DNA of 64,000 nucleotides from positions 550,620,136-550,684,135 of the forward strand of contig NC_081413.1 in the NCBI RefSeq assembly GCF_030272615.1, read 5' to 3'. This stretch comes from Cryptomeria japonica. Its lineage: Eukaryota; Streptophyta; Pinopsida; Cupressales; Cupressaceae. Shown in pieces: positions 54,916 through 64,000 of the stretch; position 1 is the first letter of the stretch, and the number at the start of each line of letters is the position of its first letter. Position numbers and translations under genes: made by a program. Below the pieces are notes generated by a model. The model did no database searches, was not told the DNA's origin, and worked only from the letters and a program-made list of their open reading frames with translations.

Positions 54916-56000
54916 TACCCACATGGCACCCATGGCAAACCTGGGGCTATGTCCTATTTTTCCCATGGCATGTTCAGCCACTCCCAATAGGACCCACAAG
55001 AACAAAGATAAGAAAAGCAATTTTAAAACATTAAAAAATCTATGTTACCCCAAGTTTCCGGGACGGGGGGACGGGGGGATGAGGAAACGGGTTTCCGGGA
55101 TGTTTTTTTTTTGCCCGGAACAAGGGAGGGCAGGGGACAGCTAGCTATATATATATGTATATATGAATAATGAAATTTAATAATAGCAAGTAGCAACATA
55201 ATAACATTTATAAATTAGAGTCTTGAATCTTGATTCTAATTCTAATTATGTAATATAATATACTAATATCATTGATCATTCATCGAATCATCATAGAACT
55301 AAGAACATAGCATCAAACAAATAAGATTAAGAACATAGGATAGCATCATGAATTATGATCAAATGAATCAAATAAGAGTTCAATTTTCAATTTCATGCAT
55401 TCATAGATATAATTCATTGAAACAATGAGAAGTTACACTATCAAGTACCATATCATAGATTCATATATCAAAATATTTAAATAAGCAAAGGCTGCAAGTT
55501 TCAAATTTCAACAAAATGAAACATTGAAAAGTTAAAGTAATAGATGAAGAGCTATAAGTATCATATCATATATCAACTATCATGTATCAATGTACCATAT
55601 AATGTTAGAAGTGAGAAGACTCAAAGTGACAAAGTCCGAAAGTGTCAAACTTCAAAGTCAAAATGAAAACAAAAATAGTATGTTGCTGCCCCTAATCTTG
55701 ATCCAAGTCAATGTCACTGTCAGCCTGAACAGTGACAATAATAAAGTTAATAAACTTATTAACTTTTCTCCAGACTAAAGATAATAAATTATAATTTATT
55801 AATTTGTAATTTTTCAATTATAAAATTATTATATTATTTAATATGTATTAATAATTATTAATAAATAATAAATATTATAATATTATATAAGCATTTTTTT
55901 TTTTTTTAAATTATTTTTTTATAAAAAAAAATTAACAATCAGGGATCCAATTTTTTTTTTAATTAATTGCTCTTAAAATAATAATATTTTTTTGAATTTT
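54916..56000. other. G-run segment, TA microsatellite and AT-rich sequence; no gene
   Basis: GGGACGGGGGGACGGGGGG at 55060-55078 and CCCGGAACAAGGG near 55113 precede a TATATA microsatellite at 55146-55165. The following 800 bp is extremely AT-rich with long T runs near 55890-55960. The 93-codon ORF at 54863 is partly the RT relic above and otherwise meaningless. Confidence 0.6.
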
Positions 56001-56297
56001 ATGTTGTCAATAATTGTGCGAAGATGGCTCTGCGACTCCCTTCGCGAAAACTCCCGGACCTCGATCGACAATATTTGGTTTTTTGAGCGAACTAAGTATG
56101 CGGTATCGGCCTGCAACCCGAGGAACTGGGCTCCCCCGCCTCAAGCAAAATCTGAATGGCAGATGATGAAACCAAGGAGGTATCAGAGGGCAATAACGAA
56201 AGATCTTCCTTTTTCTGGAAATGGTGATCAGGGCAAACAGAATACCCGTCGCTAGGGAGACTCTTTCAAGCCGTCTATCTCCAACAGGTTCATCCAT

Positions 56298-57972
56298 TTG
56301 TGGAATCTTGAGGAAGGTTTTTTAAAACCAGCTCCCCGGGTCAAGCCAAATACAAATAATGATAAAGATAAAGGAAACAAGGATAACTGGAGGTCGGGTG
56401 GTATTTATGCCAGACCTAGGGTTTTCGTGGAAGAAGACAAGAATCCCAAAACAGTGCCTCCTCCCAAACCCTCGACGGTTAAGCCGAATAAGAATATGAA
56501 CCCTAATTCAAAAATGATGAATGTATTGGAAATCAATGACAGTTTGGTTGAAAGGATTCAACAATCTTGCAAAACATTTGGGGTTTTTGCTAGATGGTGC
56601 AAACTTGGAGTCCCGATAGAGGCAATTGCAGATTGGTTCAAGTCATCCTTCAATTGGATAGTAAGTATTGCTATCTTGTCCGAGGGTTTTCTTTATATTG
56701 ACTGCAGAAATGCCAGGCATAAGAATGAATTCTTAACAGGTAAATCTCTTATTTTTAAAGGCTTTGATTTTAAATTTTTAGAATGGCAACCTGCTTTCAA
56801 TCCAAACAAATTAAACTCTTTTAAAGTAGATAGACCAGTTATGATTCCTAACTTACTAGTTGAATTAATGGACATGGAAATTATTAGGAAAATAGGTAAT
56901 CACTTAGGAAAATTCGTAGAGATCAGTGACAAAAATAGGAAGTATTCGAATTGTGTGCTGATAATTAACATGGATATTAGTGTGACTTCACTTAGCCCCA
57001 TTGAAATTAGAACTAGGGAGTCATCTTTCTTAATCTACCCTGAATTTTATAAAGGGTTTCTAGATCTAGACTCGGCATCCGATCCGGTCTTAGAATTTTT
57101 TCCCTCTCAAATAAACCCTAGAGCATACCTAAGCTCGATATTTGTTTCAATTTGGAACAAGGAGGGTTTGTGATCAAGGAGAACCCTCTGTCAACTAGGC
57201 AGTTTGATGGGGTGGAAGAGGGGGAAATTATAGATGACCAGAGTATGGATGAGGAGAAGAATCCCTCTCTATTGCTAACCCATGAGGATATGCCAAAGAA
57301 TAAGAAGGGGAGGGTATCTGACTCTAAGGTAGTAAAGAACTGTTGTGCCCTTGAAGTGACCGTAAGGGAAGATTTCAAAATTTATCTCAAGTTAGTAAGG
57401 GTGAAACCAATCTTGATATTGCTGATCGGGAGGGTGGGGAGAAGGGAGTATTAACTCTTATCCCTAATTTGGATGCTGGTTTGGATGTCAGGAGCAATTT
57501 GGAAGATAATGGCTCCTCCCAACCAATGGATGCCCCCAATAGTTTGGATAAGGTTGAACAAGAGGAAGATCTGGTTCGCAAAGGAGAAGAGGTAAACTGC
57601 ATTGTAAACTATTTATGTGACTCAGTTACTGAGGATATTGTGGAGAAATTGCTAGATGAAATAGTAGACAAGGATGAGCTTGAACTTCAGAAAAGATCGC
57701 TAAGGAAAGGGATTATGAATTTTACTCATCCCCCTGAGGTCATTGATATGGAAGCCCTCATTATAGATTTAGATAATAAAGAAAATGAAGCCTTAGGAAT
57801 TGAACAATGGGCTGGGGAAAAAGCCACTCCGAATTGTGCCAAGCTCTGCAAAAAGAGAGGCAGGAAATCCCTATTGGAGTTGAGCGCCAATGATGGTACA
57901 GCAGAAGGTCAGGTTAAACTCATGGACATGTTTCATGCAAGGAAGGGGAAGGTCCTTCCCACAGCACCATGA
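56298..57972 (+). pseudogene. LINE ORF1 (RNA-binding, DUF4283-like), frameshifted
   Basis: The main frame 56298-57173 holds the DUF4283-like domain typical of plant L1 ORF1, with FGVFARWCKLGVPIEAIADW, EGFLYIDCRNARHKNEFL and FKFLEWQPAFNPN. An in-frame TAG at 56253 separates it from an upstream segment (55992-56255), so the true start may be farther 5'. The C-terminal part moves to the 57152 frame (FDGVEEGEIIDDQSMDEEKN) and then the 57469 frame, acidic and ending KVLPTAP at 57972. ORF1 protein coats LINE RNA. The stop TGA (57970-57972) overlaps the ORF2 ATG. Confidence 0.85.
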
Positions 57973-60900
57973 AAGTATTATCATGGAATGTTAGGGGTTT
58001 AAATGCCCCTAACAAACAACGGATAGTCAAACGCTGTCTATCCAACTATAGTCCTGATTTAGTTATGTTACAGGAAACCAAATTAGAGATTGTTGACTTA
58101 GCCTCCTTTGGTAAATGACTAGGCTTTAGACATATTATAGGGGTTCTAGCCAATGGAGCCTCTAGAGGTCTGGGCATTATTTGGGATCCACGCAATATAA
58201 GATTCTCATTATTAGAGTCTCAAGGCAATTGGATAAGTGGTAGGGTTACCAGCTTGAAAAACAAACTAGATTTTATCATTATTAATGTGTATGGACCAAC
58301 TCTAAATGAGGATAAAAATAGAGTTTGGAAAGAAATCGAGGAATTCACAAACTCCCTAGATCAGTTTTGCATTTTAGGAGGCGACTTTAATGCAAATATG
58401 AACCAATATGAGAAATGAGGAGGCATAGGTAAAATCTCTAGAGCAACTTTAGACTTTGTGGATTGGGTCCATCGATGTGGCCTGATAGAGATTAACATGG
58501 TTAAGGACGCCTTTACCTGGAACAATAGAAGGTTAGGTTTTAGTAATATAGCAGAAAAACTAGATAGGTTCTTTGTTACGGGTAGTCTTACTAACTTCCT
58601 ATATACCTTAGAAGCCTCAATTCTACCTTTCTCAAGCTCAGATCATTTCCCGATCCAACTTAGCATTCTTGGTGACTCAAGACCAAAAAGATGCCCTTTT
58701 AAATTCGAGCAAATGTGGTTGAAAGATGATAACATCCTTAAGCTTCTTGAGGAATGGTGGAAAGAGGCTGAGGTTTCTGGGTTTGGGATCTATAAGGTAG
58801 TCAATAAGCTTAAGATAATTAAGCAGAAGCTCATTCTATGGAATAAGGAGCATTTTGGAAATATTTTTGACAAGAAGGCCCAGGTGGAAGCAAAGTTAGT
58901 AGAGGTAAATGAAGTGGTGATGAGGCAAGGAATGGATGAAGCTTTGTTTCTAAGAGAAAAGAAACTCCTCCTTGAACAAGAAAATATTCTTGCAAAAAAG
59001 GTCTTTTGGAAACAAAAATCTAGGGGACGTGGTTGGATGAGGGTGATAAGAACACTAAATTCTTTCACAATAGTGTGAGACTTAGGAGAGTCATTAACCA
59101 AATTTCTAAGATTAAGTTAAGTAACAGCTCTAAGGTGGATGATCCTAAAATCATCGCGAGTGAGGCTGTAGACTTTTTCTCCATTATTTTCAACTCTGAC
59201 TGGAGACTTCTTTGCTCTGACCAAAACAAGTTTATAAAATGTATTCCAAGTTTACTCAGTAAGGATCAAACCTATAATCTGACTGCAAAATTCTCTTTAG
59301 CGGAAGTAGAAGGAGCTCTAATGCAGATGAGTTTGGACAAATCCCCCGGTCCAGATGGCTTTCCGACTAGTTTTTTTCAGAAATGTTGGTCCTTCATAGG
59401 AGAGGAGGTGACGGTAGCTCTTGAAGGCATGAGGAACTCAGGTAATATCCTCAAAGAAATTAATAACACTTTTTTGGCCCTTATTCCGAAAAAGGAAAAG
59501 CTTGAGTTCTTTGATGAGTTTAGAGCCATTGCCTTGTGTCACACCGTCTATAAGCTTTTTACTAAAACTTTAGCTAATAGGCTTCAGAAACTCCTTCCTC
59601 TTTTGATTAGCGAGGAACAAACGGGTTTTGTTCTCGAGAGGTCCATTTATGACGGGGTTATTATAACTTAGGAGGCCATTCACTCTGTTCAGAAGAATGG
59701 AACCCCTGGTATGCTCTTAAAACTAGACATTAGGAAAGCCTACGATAAGGTGGATTGGAGATTCTTGTGCAGATGCTTAGAAGCCTTTGGATTCCCCTCT
59801 TCATGGATTAACTTGATATTTGAATGTATCTCAACGCCTAAATTCTCAGTGTTAGTCAATGGTACTCCTGAAGGCTTTTTTAGCTCTTCTAGGGGTCTAA
59901 GATAAGGAGATCCCTTATCCCCTTTTCTCTTCATCATTATGGCGGAACCATTAGGGAGAGCAATCTCCAAAGCAAGGGAAAGTAGTCAAATTTCAAGAAT
60001 TAGAATTACTAGCAACCTAGACCCTACCATGCATCAGCAATTTGTGGATGATACTATGTTATATGAGCTCGGTGATTTAAAAGAAGCGAAGGCTTTTAAG
60101 CAGATCCTAGACTCTTACTCTAAGGCTTTTGGACAGGAAATTAATCCATCTAAATCTGAAGTCTTCTTTTTTAATACTAAGGTCTACTTACAAAATGACA
60201 TCTCCAGAAGTTTGAATTTTAATATGGGAAGGCTCCCCTGCAAGTATCTAGGTCTGCCCCTAGATAAGGGTAATGGTTCATCAAATTTGTGGTATTCAAT
60301 GATAGATAGGATTAGGAGTAAGGTAGCAACCTGAAAAGGCAAGTGGCTATCGGTATCCTTTGCGGGGAGAGCTACTATGGTCAAATCGGTTTTGGCTGCA
60401 ATGCCCATCTATCAGTTATCATGTATTACCCTCCCTCAATCCAAAAAGGAAATATTGAATAGACATCTTAGGTCTTTCTTTTGGCAAGGAGCTAAGGAGA
60501 AGAAAAAGATCTCCCTTATGGCCTAGAATAAGATTTGTAGGCCAGAGTCAGAAGGGGGTATCGGGATTAAGAATATTAAGGACCAGAGCAGAGCGCCAGG
60601 GACCAAATTAGTCTGGAGAATGTTTAGATCTCCTAACCTCAAGTGGGCTCAAATCTTATACCACAAATATCTTCGAGGCAGAGAGACCATACTAGCCTCT
60701 TCAAAGACTCTTCTCCCCCGAGAGGCTCTCGCATTTGGAATTTTATGCTGGAATGCAAGAAAATTAATTTAGACAAATTATCTTAAAATTTGGGCAATGG
60801 CAAAGAAGCCCTTTTCTGGACCGATTCTTGGGAAGGTTTCAAAGCCCTTCATGAGAGTGCTGATTTGGAGTCATCTAGAGTAGTGCTGGAATCCACATGG

Positions 60901-61057
60901 GGCAGGTATGTTAAGGATTACATATCGCCAATTGACGGGAACCTAGCCAAGGGCTGGGAATGGAAATCTTTAGATCATGTAGATATCCCAGAAAGTGAGA
61001 GACAGTTGCTCCAAGACATCCTTAAAAAGAGGATGGTCACCTTCAACATGGGGTCAT
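57969..61057 (+). pseudogene. LINE ORF2: AP-like endonuclease and reverse transcriptase
   Basis: The endonuclease starts MKVLSWNVRGLNAPNKQR, then VMLQETK, IIINVYGPT, LGGDFNA, AFTWNN and SSDHFPI; the expected catalytic Asn, Glu, Asp and His are visible. RT starts at SLDKSPGPDGFP and includes LIPKKEK, EFRAIALCHTVYK, LLKLDIRKAYDKVDW and FVDDTMLY (both catalytic Asp present). It ends with a W.DSW-type C-terminal block (NGKEALFWTDSWEG) near 60790. Stops: 58116, 58416, 59669, 59903, 60332 and 60524. Frameshifts near 59030 and 60760. ORF2 protein nicks the target and copies LINE RNA there. Confidence 0.92.
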
Positions 61058-62124
61058 TGTTGACGTGTATTTTGTACACAATCATACACAGAATAAAATA
61101 CCCAAGGGTACCTTATCCTCTCTTGAATAAAGTCTCTGATTGCTGAAGATGTCGCAAAAAAGGATCAATCAGAGTGACTCCAATGTTCTTTTATGTAGGG
61201 TCTCTACGTGTGGATAAGCACCAGTGGTCGTTGTGATTGTTGTTTCATCAAGGGGCCTTACGTATCCGAATTGCAGGAACAAGATTTCTCTAAACTAACA
61301 ATGTTCTCAAAAAGGTCAAAAGAGTAGGGCTTGCAAGAGATAAATTCTAATCTAATCCTAAGAATGACTCAATGCGGGCAGGACTTGGTAAGATTCTACC
61401 AACTTCAATATTGCCATAAAATAACAACTCAACTGAAATTGATGCGATCTTCTAAGGTAACAAATGATCTTTCAATTCACCAAGAATCATGGACACTACC
61501 ACAAAGGCACATATCCAAAGTTCAATGACGATTGAAGGTTTAGGTGATTTCAAGTTTCTCCAGTTGACCACGCAAGGCGTTCCTACAATCAACAAGAAGC
61601 TAGTGGTTTGGAAAGTGAATCTCACCAAAGATCAAGCCCAACACTTAGTCCTTCAAACCTAAATACTACTTTGACTGAGAATGATTCAAGAAAGTAAACA
61701 ACCATGAAGATAACCACAAGTATTGCAATAAAACACCATAACTTCAATATTTTATTGATCTCAAAGCCATCATAAACAACAATTGTTTGAAATTCCTTCT
61801 TCAAAGCTCAATCTTGCTACAAAGTAACTTGCTCTCTCTTTTTTAATTTCTAATATCTAATTGCTAATCTCTAATGTCTCTATTTTCTAATGACAAAATG
61901 AAAAGGAGTGAGGGTATATATAGCATCCTCAATTGCAATGAACGGTCCAGATCAAAAAGAAGATCAATGGCCAAGATTATGACACCTAAACCCTAATTAG
62001 GGTTTATTACAAATAATCCCCTTTTTATTGAACAATAATAAATGCATAGCCAAATATTAAATTTGGCACAAAAATCTAGGAGACATAGACCAATGACAAT
62101 TAAGGTGCCACATCATCTATAACA
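61058..62124 (-). repeat. 3' LTR of the right-edge element
   Basis: 1067 bp; the minus strand runs TGTTATAGATGATGTGGCAC ... CACGTCAACA. It contains TAAACCCTAATTAGGGTTTA (61987-62006) about 65 bp upstream of a TATATATA box (about 61914-61923). It is homologous to the LTR at 47040-48220. Confidence 0.88.
61987..62006. promoter_or_regulatory. Perfect 20-bp palindrome of two inverted teloboxes
   Basis: TAAACCCTAATTAGGGTTTA equals its own reverse complement and contains AAACCCTAA, the plant telobox, on both strands. It lies in the LTR U3 upstream of TATA. The 16-bp equivalent, AACCCTAATTAGGGTT, is at 47246-47261 in the other LTR. Telobox motifs are known promoter elements in plants; a role here is inference. 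Confidence 0.72.
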
Positions 62125-64000
62125 ACCTTTCTTCTAGAATCTTATTCCCTTTCCAATGCTCCTTTTTAGCATATGCAATGAATCTGGACACGATTCCTTC
62201 AATCTCAGCAATTGGAATCTCGAGAAGATTCCTCATTCGTTCCTCCAAGTGGATGACCTGATCGAAAGCCTTGAGAAGAGCAGTGTCCCATTCAGGTTCA
62301 AGTTCTTTGATCTTCTCAATCAGGAGCATGATAGCAAACATCTGATCCCGTTGCTCATCTGTAATAACATTCTCATCTTTGCAAAAGATGACCTTGACTC
62401 TTTCTTCTAATTCTTGTAAATCCACATCTGTCTCAACTTCGATCCTCCTGCCAAGAATAGTACATAATACCTCAAACACTCTGTCCTGGATCGAGTGGAT
62501 GACTTCCTCAACATGATTGCATTTGGTACTAATGTCCTCGAAGAGAACTTCCTTCATCTGGAGTAAGGTTGACCACTGAAGTAAACTATGAGGTCCTCCA
62601 TCCATTATCTTTTCTTGTGCTAGGACCTTCCTTGAAGTTTGTCTGATTACTTGCAGGACAGGAATGATAACATCTTTAGTATGAGCAAAGGCGGCTACCG
62701 TTATCATTAAGTTGTGGATGATCTCAAGAACCTGGATAGCTTGGTGAATGGTCTGCATCATCCTTGTTGCAAATTCAATAGCAACTGTATGGGATTTGTC
62801 AATCCAAGAGCTCATAAGCTGGACCAAACTCCTGACTCTCTCTGCCTCACCAACTGATTGAAGGGGAAGTGCCTGCACAGGAGATACTGCTAGATCCTGA
62901 CGTCCCAAAGGCTGATTGAGATGGCTAAAGTAGCCTCTCCATGCACCGACCTCTCTCTCAAGCTTTCTATTTTTCTCCATTTCCTCCCTAAGCTTATCTT
63001 TTAATGCTTCAAACGAATCGATGGCCTCATCCAGTGTCTGCTCGGCTGTGAGTGGACCAAGCTCAAATGTCTCTACATCATATTCCTCTACGAGGATCTC
63101 ACCTTCATACTTGTCCACTGCTGGTGTAGCTATCTGCAACTTCCTGGATCCTGTCTCATCTCTGATCATCTTGGACATCTTAGTAGCCTTCCTCTTTTCT
63201 GTCACTTCCTGAGAATTTCCAACAAGGCTTTCTAAATCAATCACATTATCTTCGTCCTCAATTACAATCACCCTTGTCAGTCTCTCCTTTAACCAATCCA
63301 GAATGGCAGATCTTGTTTCTCTAACTTGTATCTCCTTAGGCAATGTTTCTTCTTCTCTGAGGGGAGATGTCACTTCATCACCATCCTTGTCTTCATGTAA
63401 CTCATTGACCTGGAGAGATCGACTTGATGAACGTTGAGGTGCCTGTCCTTCTTCATGTTTATCGTTCTGTACCACTGATTCCATAGACTCCTCCATTTCA
63501 AGTGTCCTCTTCTCTTGTCGAGAAGATGTGCCAAATGAACGATCTCGGTTGGCCTCTGGTTTCTTCTTGGAGGATTCTCTTTTCTCAGGCCTCTCTTTCC
63601 TCTTTGAGCCTCTAGGATGGGGATTGCCTTCACTTGCGCTTCGAAGATTGCCCTCGCTTGTGCTTCTGGGATTAGGATTACCTTCACTTACACTTGCTCT
63701 TCCTTCTGTTGGTCTTTCTTCCAAAGTAAAAGTCATAGATATGCCCTGCTCTCTCAACTTTTGATGTTGCACATCAACCCATCTGTGAGTACAAGACAAA
63801 ACTGGAGCCATCAAAGCATCTAGATCCACAATCTCGGGTTCATTCCAATCTAGCCTCACTGATTTGCTTTCTCGGTCATAAGATGATTGGAGATGTCTAC
63901 CACTGTCCTGAGCTTGGTCGGCCACTCTGTAAATTTTGCATTTCCTGATGAAGTCTAAAGGCAATCTGGAATGCATCTTTCTTTTTACTTCAAGATCATC
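62117..64000 (-). CDS. Uninterrupted ORF of the right-edge LTR element, at least 627 codons, unknown function
   Basis: The frame is open from the window edge to TAG at 62117-62119, so the 5' end is outside; the first in-window Met is at 63976. Numbered from it: 1-90 a compact region with RKCKIYRVADQAQ and CTHRWVDVQH; 95-122 three SEGN repeats (SEGNPNPR, SEGNLRSA, SEGNPHPR); 123-141 a basic, NLS-like SKRKERPEKRESSKKK; 160-300 acidic and Ser-rich; 315-345 a predicted coiled coil (EALKDKLREEMEKNRKLERE); 375-619 mostly amphipathic helices. No zinc knuckle, protease, RT or integrase motif. The last codons (LL, stop) lie in the first bases of the 3' LTR. Position suggests an additional ORF or an envelope-position ORF, though no signal peptide or membrane helix is evident. 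Confidence 0.85.
   Translation of the reverse strand, partial: DDLEVKRKMHSRLPLDFIRKCKIYRVADQAQDSGRHLQSSYDRESKSVRLDWNEPEIVDLDALMAPVLSCTHRWVDVQHQKLREQGISMTFTLEERPTEGRASVSEGNPNPRSTSEGNLRSASEGNPHPRGSKRKERPEKRESSKKKPEANRDRSFGTSSRQEKRTLEMEESMESVVQNDKHEEGQAPQRSSSRSLQVNELHEDKDGDEVTSPLREEETLPKEIQVRETRSAILDWLKERLTRVIVIEDEDNVIDLESLVGNSQEVTEKRKATKMSKMIRDETGSRKLQIATPAVDKYEGEILVEEYDVETFELGPLTAEQTLDEAIDSFEALKDKLREEMEKNRKLEREVGAWRGYFSHLNQPLGRQDLAVSPVQALPLQSVGEAERVRSLVQLMSSWIDKSHTVAIEFATRMMQTIHQAIQVLEIIHNLMITVAAFAHTKDVIIPVLQVIRQTSRKVLAQEKIMDGGPHSLLQWSTLLQMKEVLFEDISTKCNHVEEVIHSIQDRVFEVLCTILGRRIEVETDVDLQELEERVKVIFCKDENVITDEQRDQMFAIMLLIEKIKELEPEWDTALLKAFDQVIHLEERMRNLLEIPIAEIEGIVSRFIAYAKKEHWKGNKILEERLL

Larger units (their letters stand above)
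56010..61057 (+). mobile_element. Plant L1-type LINE, 3'-interrupted
   Basis: Two consecutive ORF regions are present: ORF1 (about 56020-57972) and ORF2 (57969-61057) with endonuclease and reverse transcriptase. Reading stops being LINE-like at 61057, where the inverted LTR begins. The LINE 3' end and any poly(A) tail therefore lie beyond the inserted element or are lost. Six in-frame stops and at least four frameshifts make it inactive. The 5' end is approximate. Confidence 0.92.
61058..64000 (-). mobile_element. Young minus-strand LTR retrotransposon inserted in the LINE, 3' part
   Basis: The plus strand begins TGTTGACGTGTATTTTGTAC at 61058, inside LINE ORF2, and an LTR extends to 62124. 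The polypurine stretch AGAAGAAAGG (minus strand) ends just inside 62124. An intact ORF then runs to the window end. The 5' LTR, primer site and pol lie outside the window, so the superfamily cannot be assigned. Interrupting the LINE and lacking stop codons, it is among the youngest elements here. Confidence 0.85.

Noticed and set aside
1-64000. tRNA or rRNA genes
   Set aside because: No cloverleaf with A/B box consensus or rRNA-like conserved stretch was noticed; the TGGTATCAGAGC matches are retrotransposon primer sites, not tRNA genes.

Overview
The window is nuclear DNA of a seed plant with a large, repeat-filled genome. It is AT-rich, has no bacterial gene organisation, and is packed with decayed Ty3/gypsy and Ty1/copia LTR retrotransposons, a plant L1-type LINE, a hAT transposase relic and a MITE. 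Only one host gene is visible: the last three exons of a PSK SIMULATOR/DUF668-type gene. A conifer or other gymnosperm fits best (nested old LTR elements, very sparse genes, apparently long introns), but that is inference.

Layout. 1-10 kb: no gene; a possible gypsy polypurine tract/LTR edge (3.15 kb), a 102-bp tandem repeat, long (AT)n tracts, a GC-rich cluster of CACTGTGTG palindromes, and a 492-bp MITE (9130-9621). 10.27-15.15 kb: an LTR element with 1-kb LTRs and a tRNA-iMet primer site, but no recognisable pol, carrying a broken acidic ORF of about 610 codons. 16.13-24.60 kb: a full-length gypsy element (TSD AAGAT) in which gag is fused directly to RNase H, so protease and RT are gone; integrase is mutated and a long extra ORF lies before the 3' LTR. 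25-29.5 kb: a copia 3' LTR, then a very degenerate copia element. 30.08-31.12 kb, minus strand: the PSI-like exons. 31.7-32.8 kb: an array of small hairpins with a constant TTGGTG loop, inside an LTR-like sequence. 34.07-43.64 kb, minus strand: a second gypsy element of the same lineage, split by a copia element (36957-42213, TSD TCTTC) that has lost gag and carries a folded-back LTR. 43.9-47 kb: an LTR-like unit with eleven conserved hairpins at about 167-bp spacing upstream of a TATA box. 47.04-48.22 kb: a separate LTR. 48.5-49.6 kb: a hAT pseudogene. 50.6-54.9 kb: scattered copia fragments. 56.0-61.06 kb: a LINE interrupted at 61058 by a young minus-strand LTR element whose last ORF (62117 to the window end) has no stop codon.

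Most elements are inactivated by C-to-T/G-to-A type stops, small frameshifts, large internal deletions and nesting. The exceptions are the right-edge element, whose ORF is intact and which sits inside the LINE and so is the younger of the two, and the PSI-like exons, which keep an open frame and canonical splice sites. The least explained material is the set of hairpin and palindrome arrays and the non-canonical ORFs carried by LTR elements.
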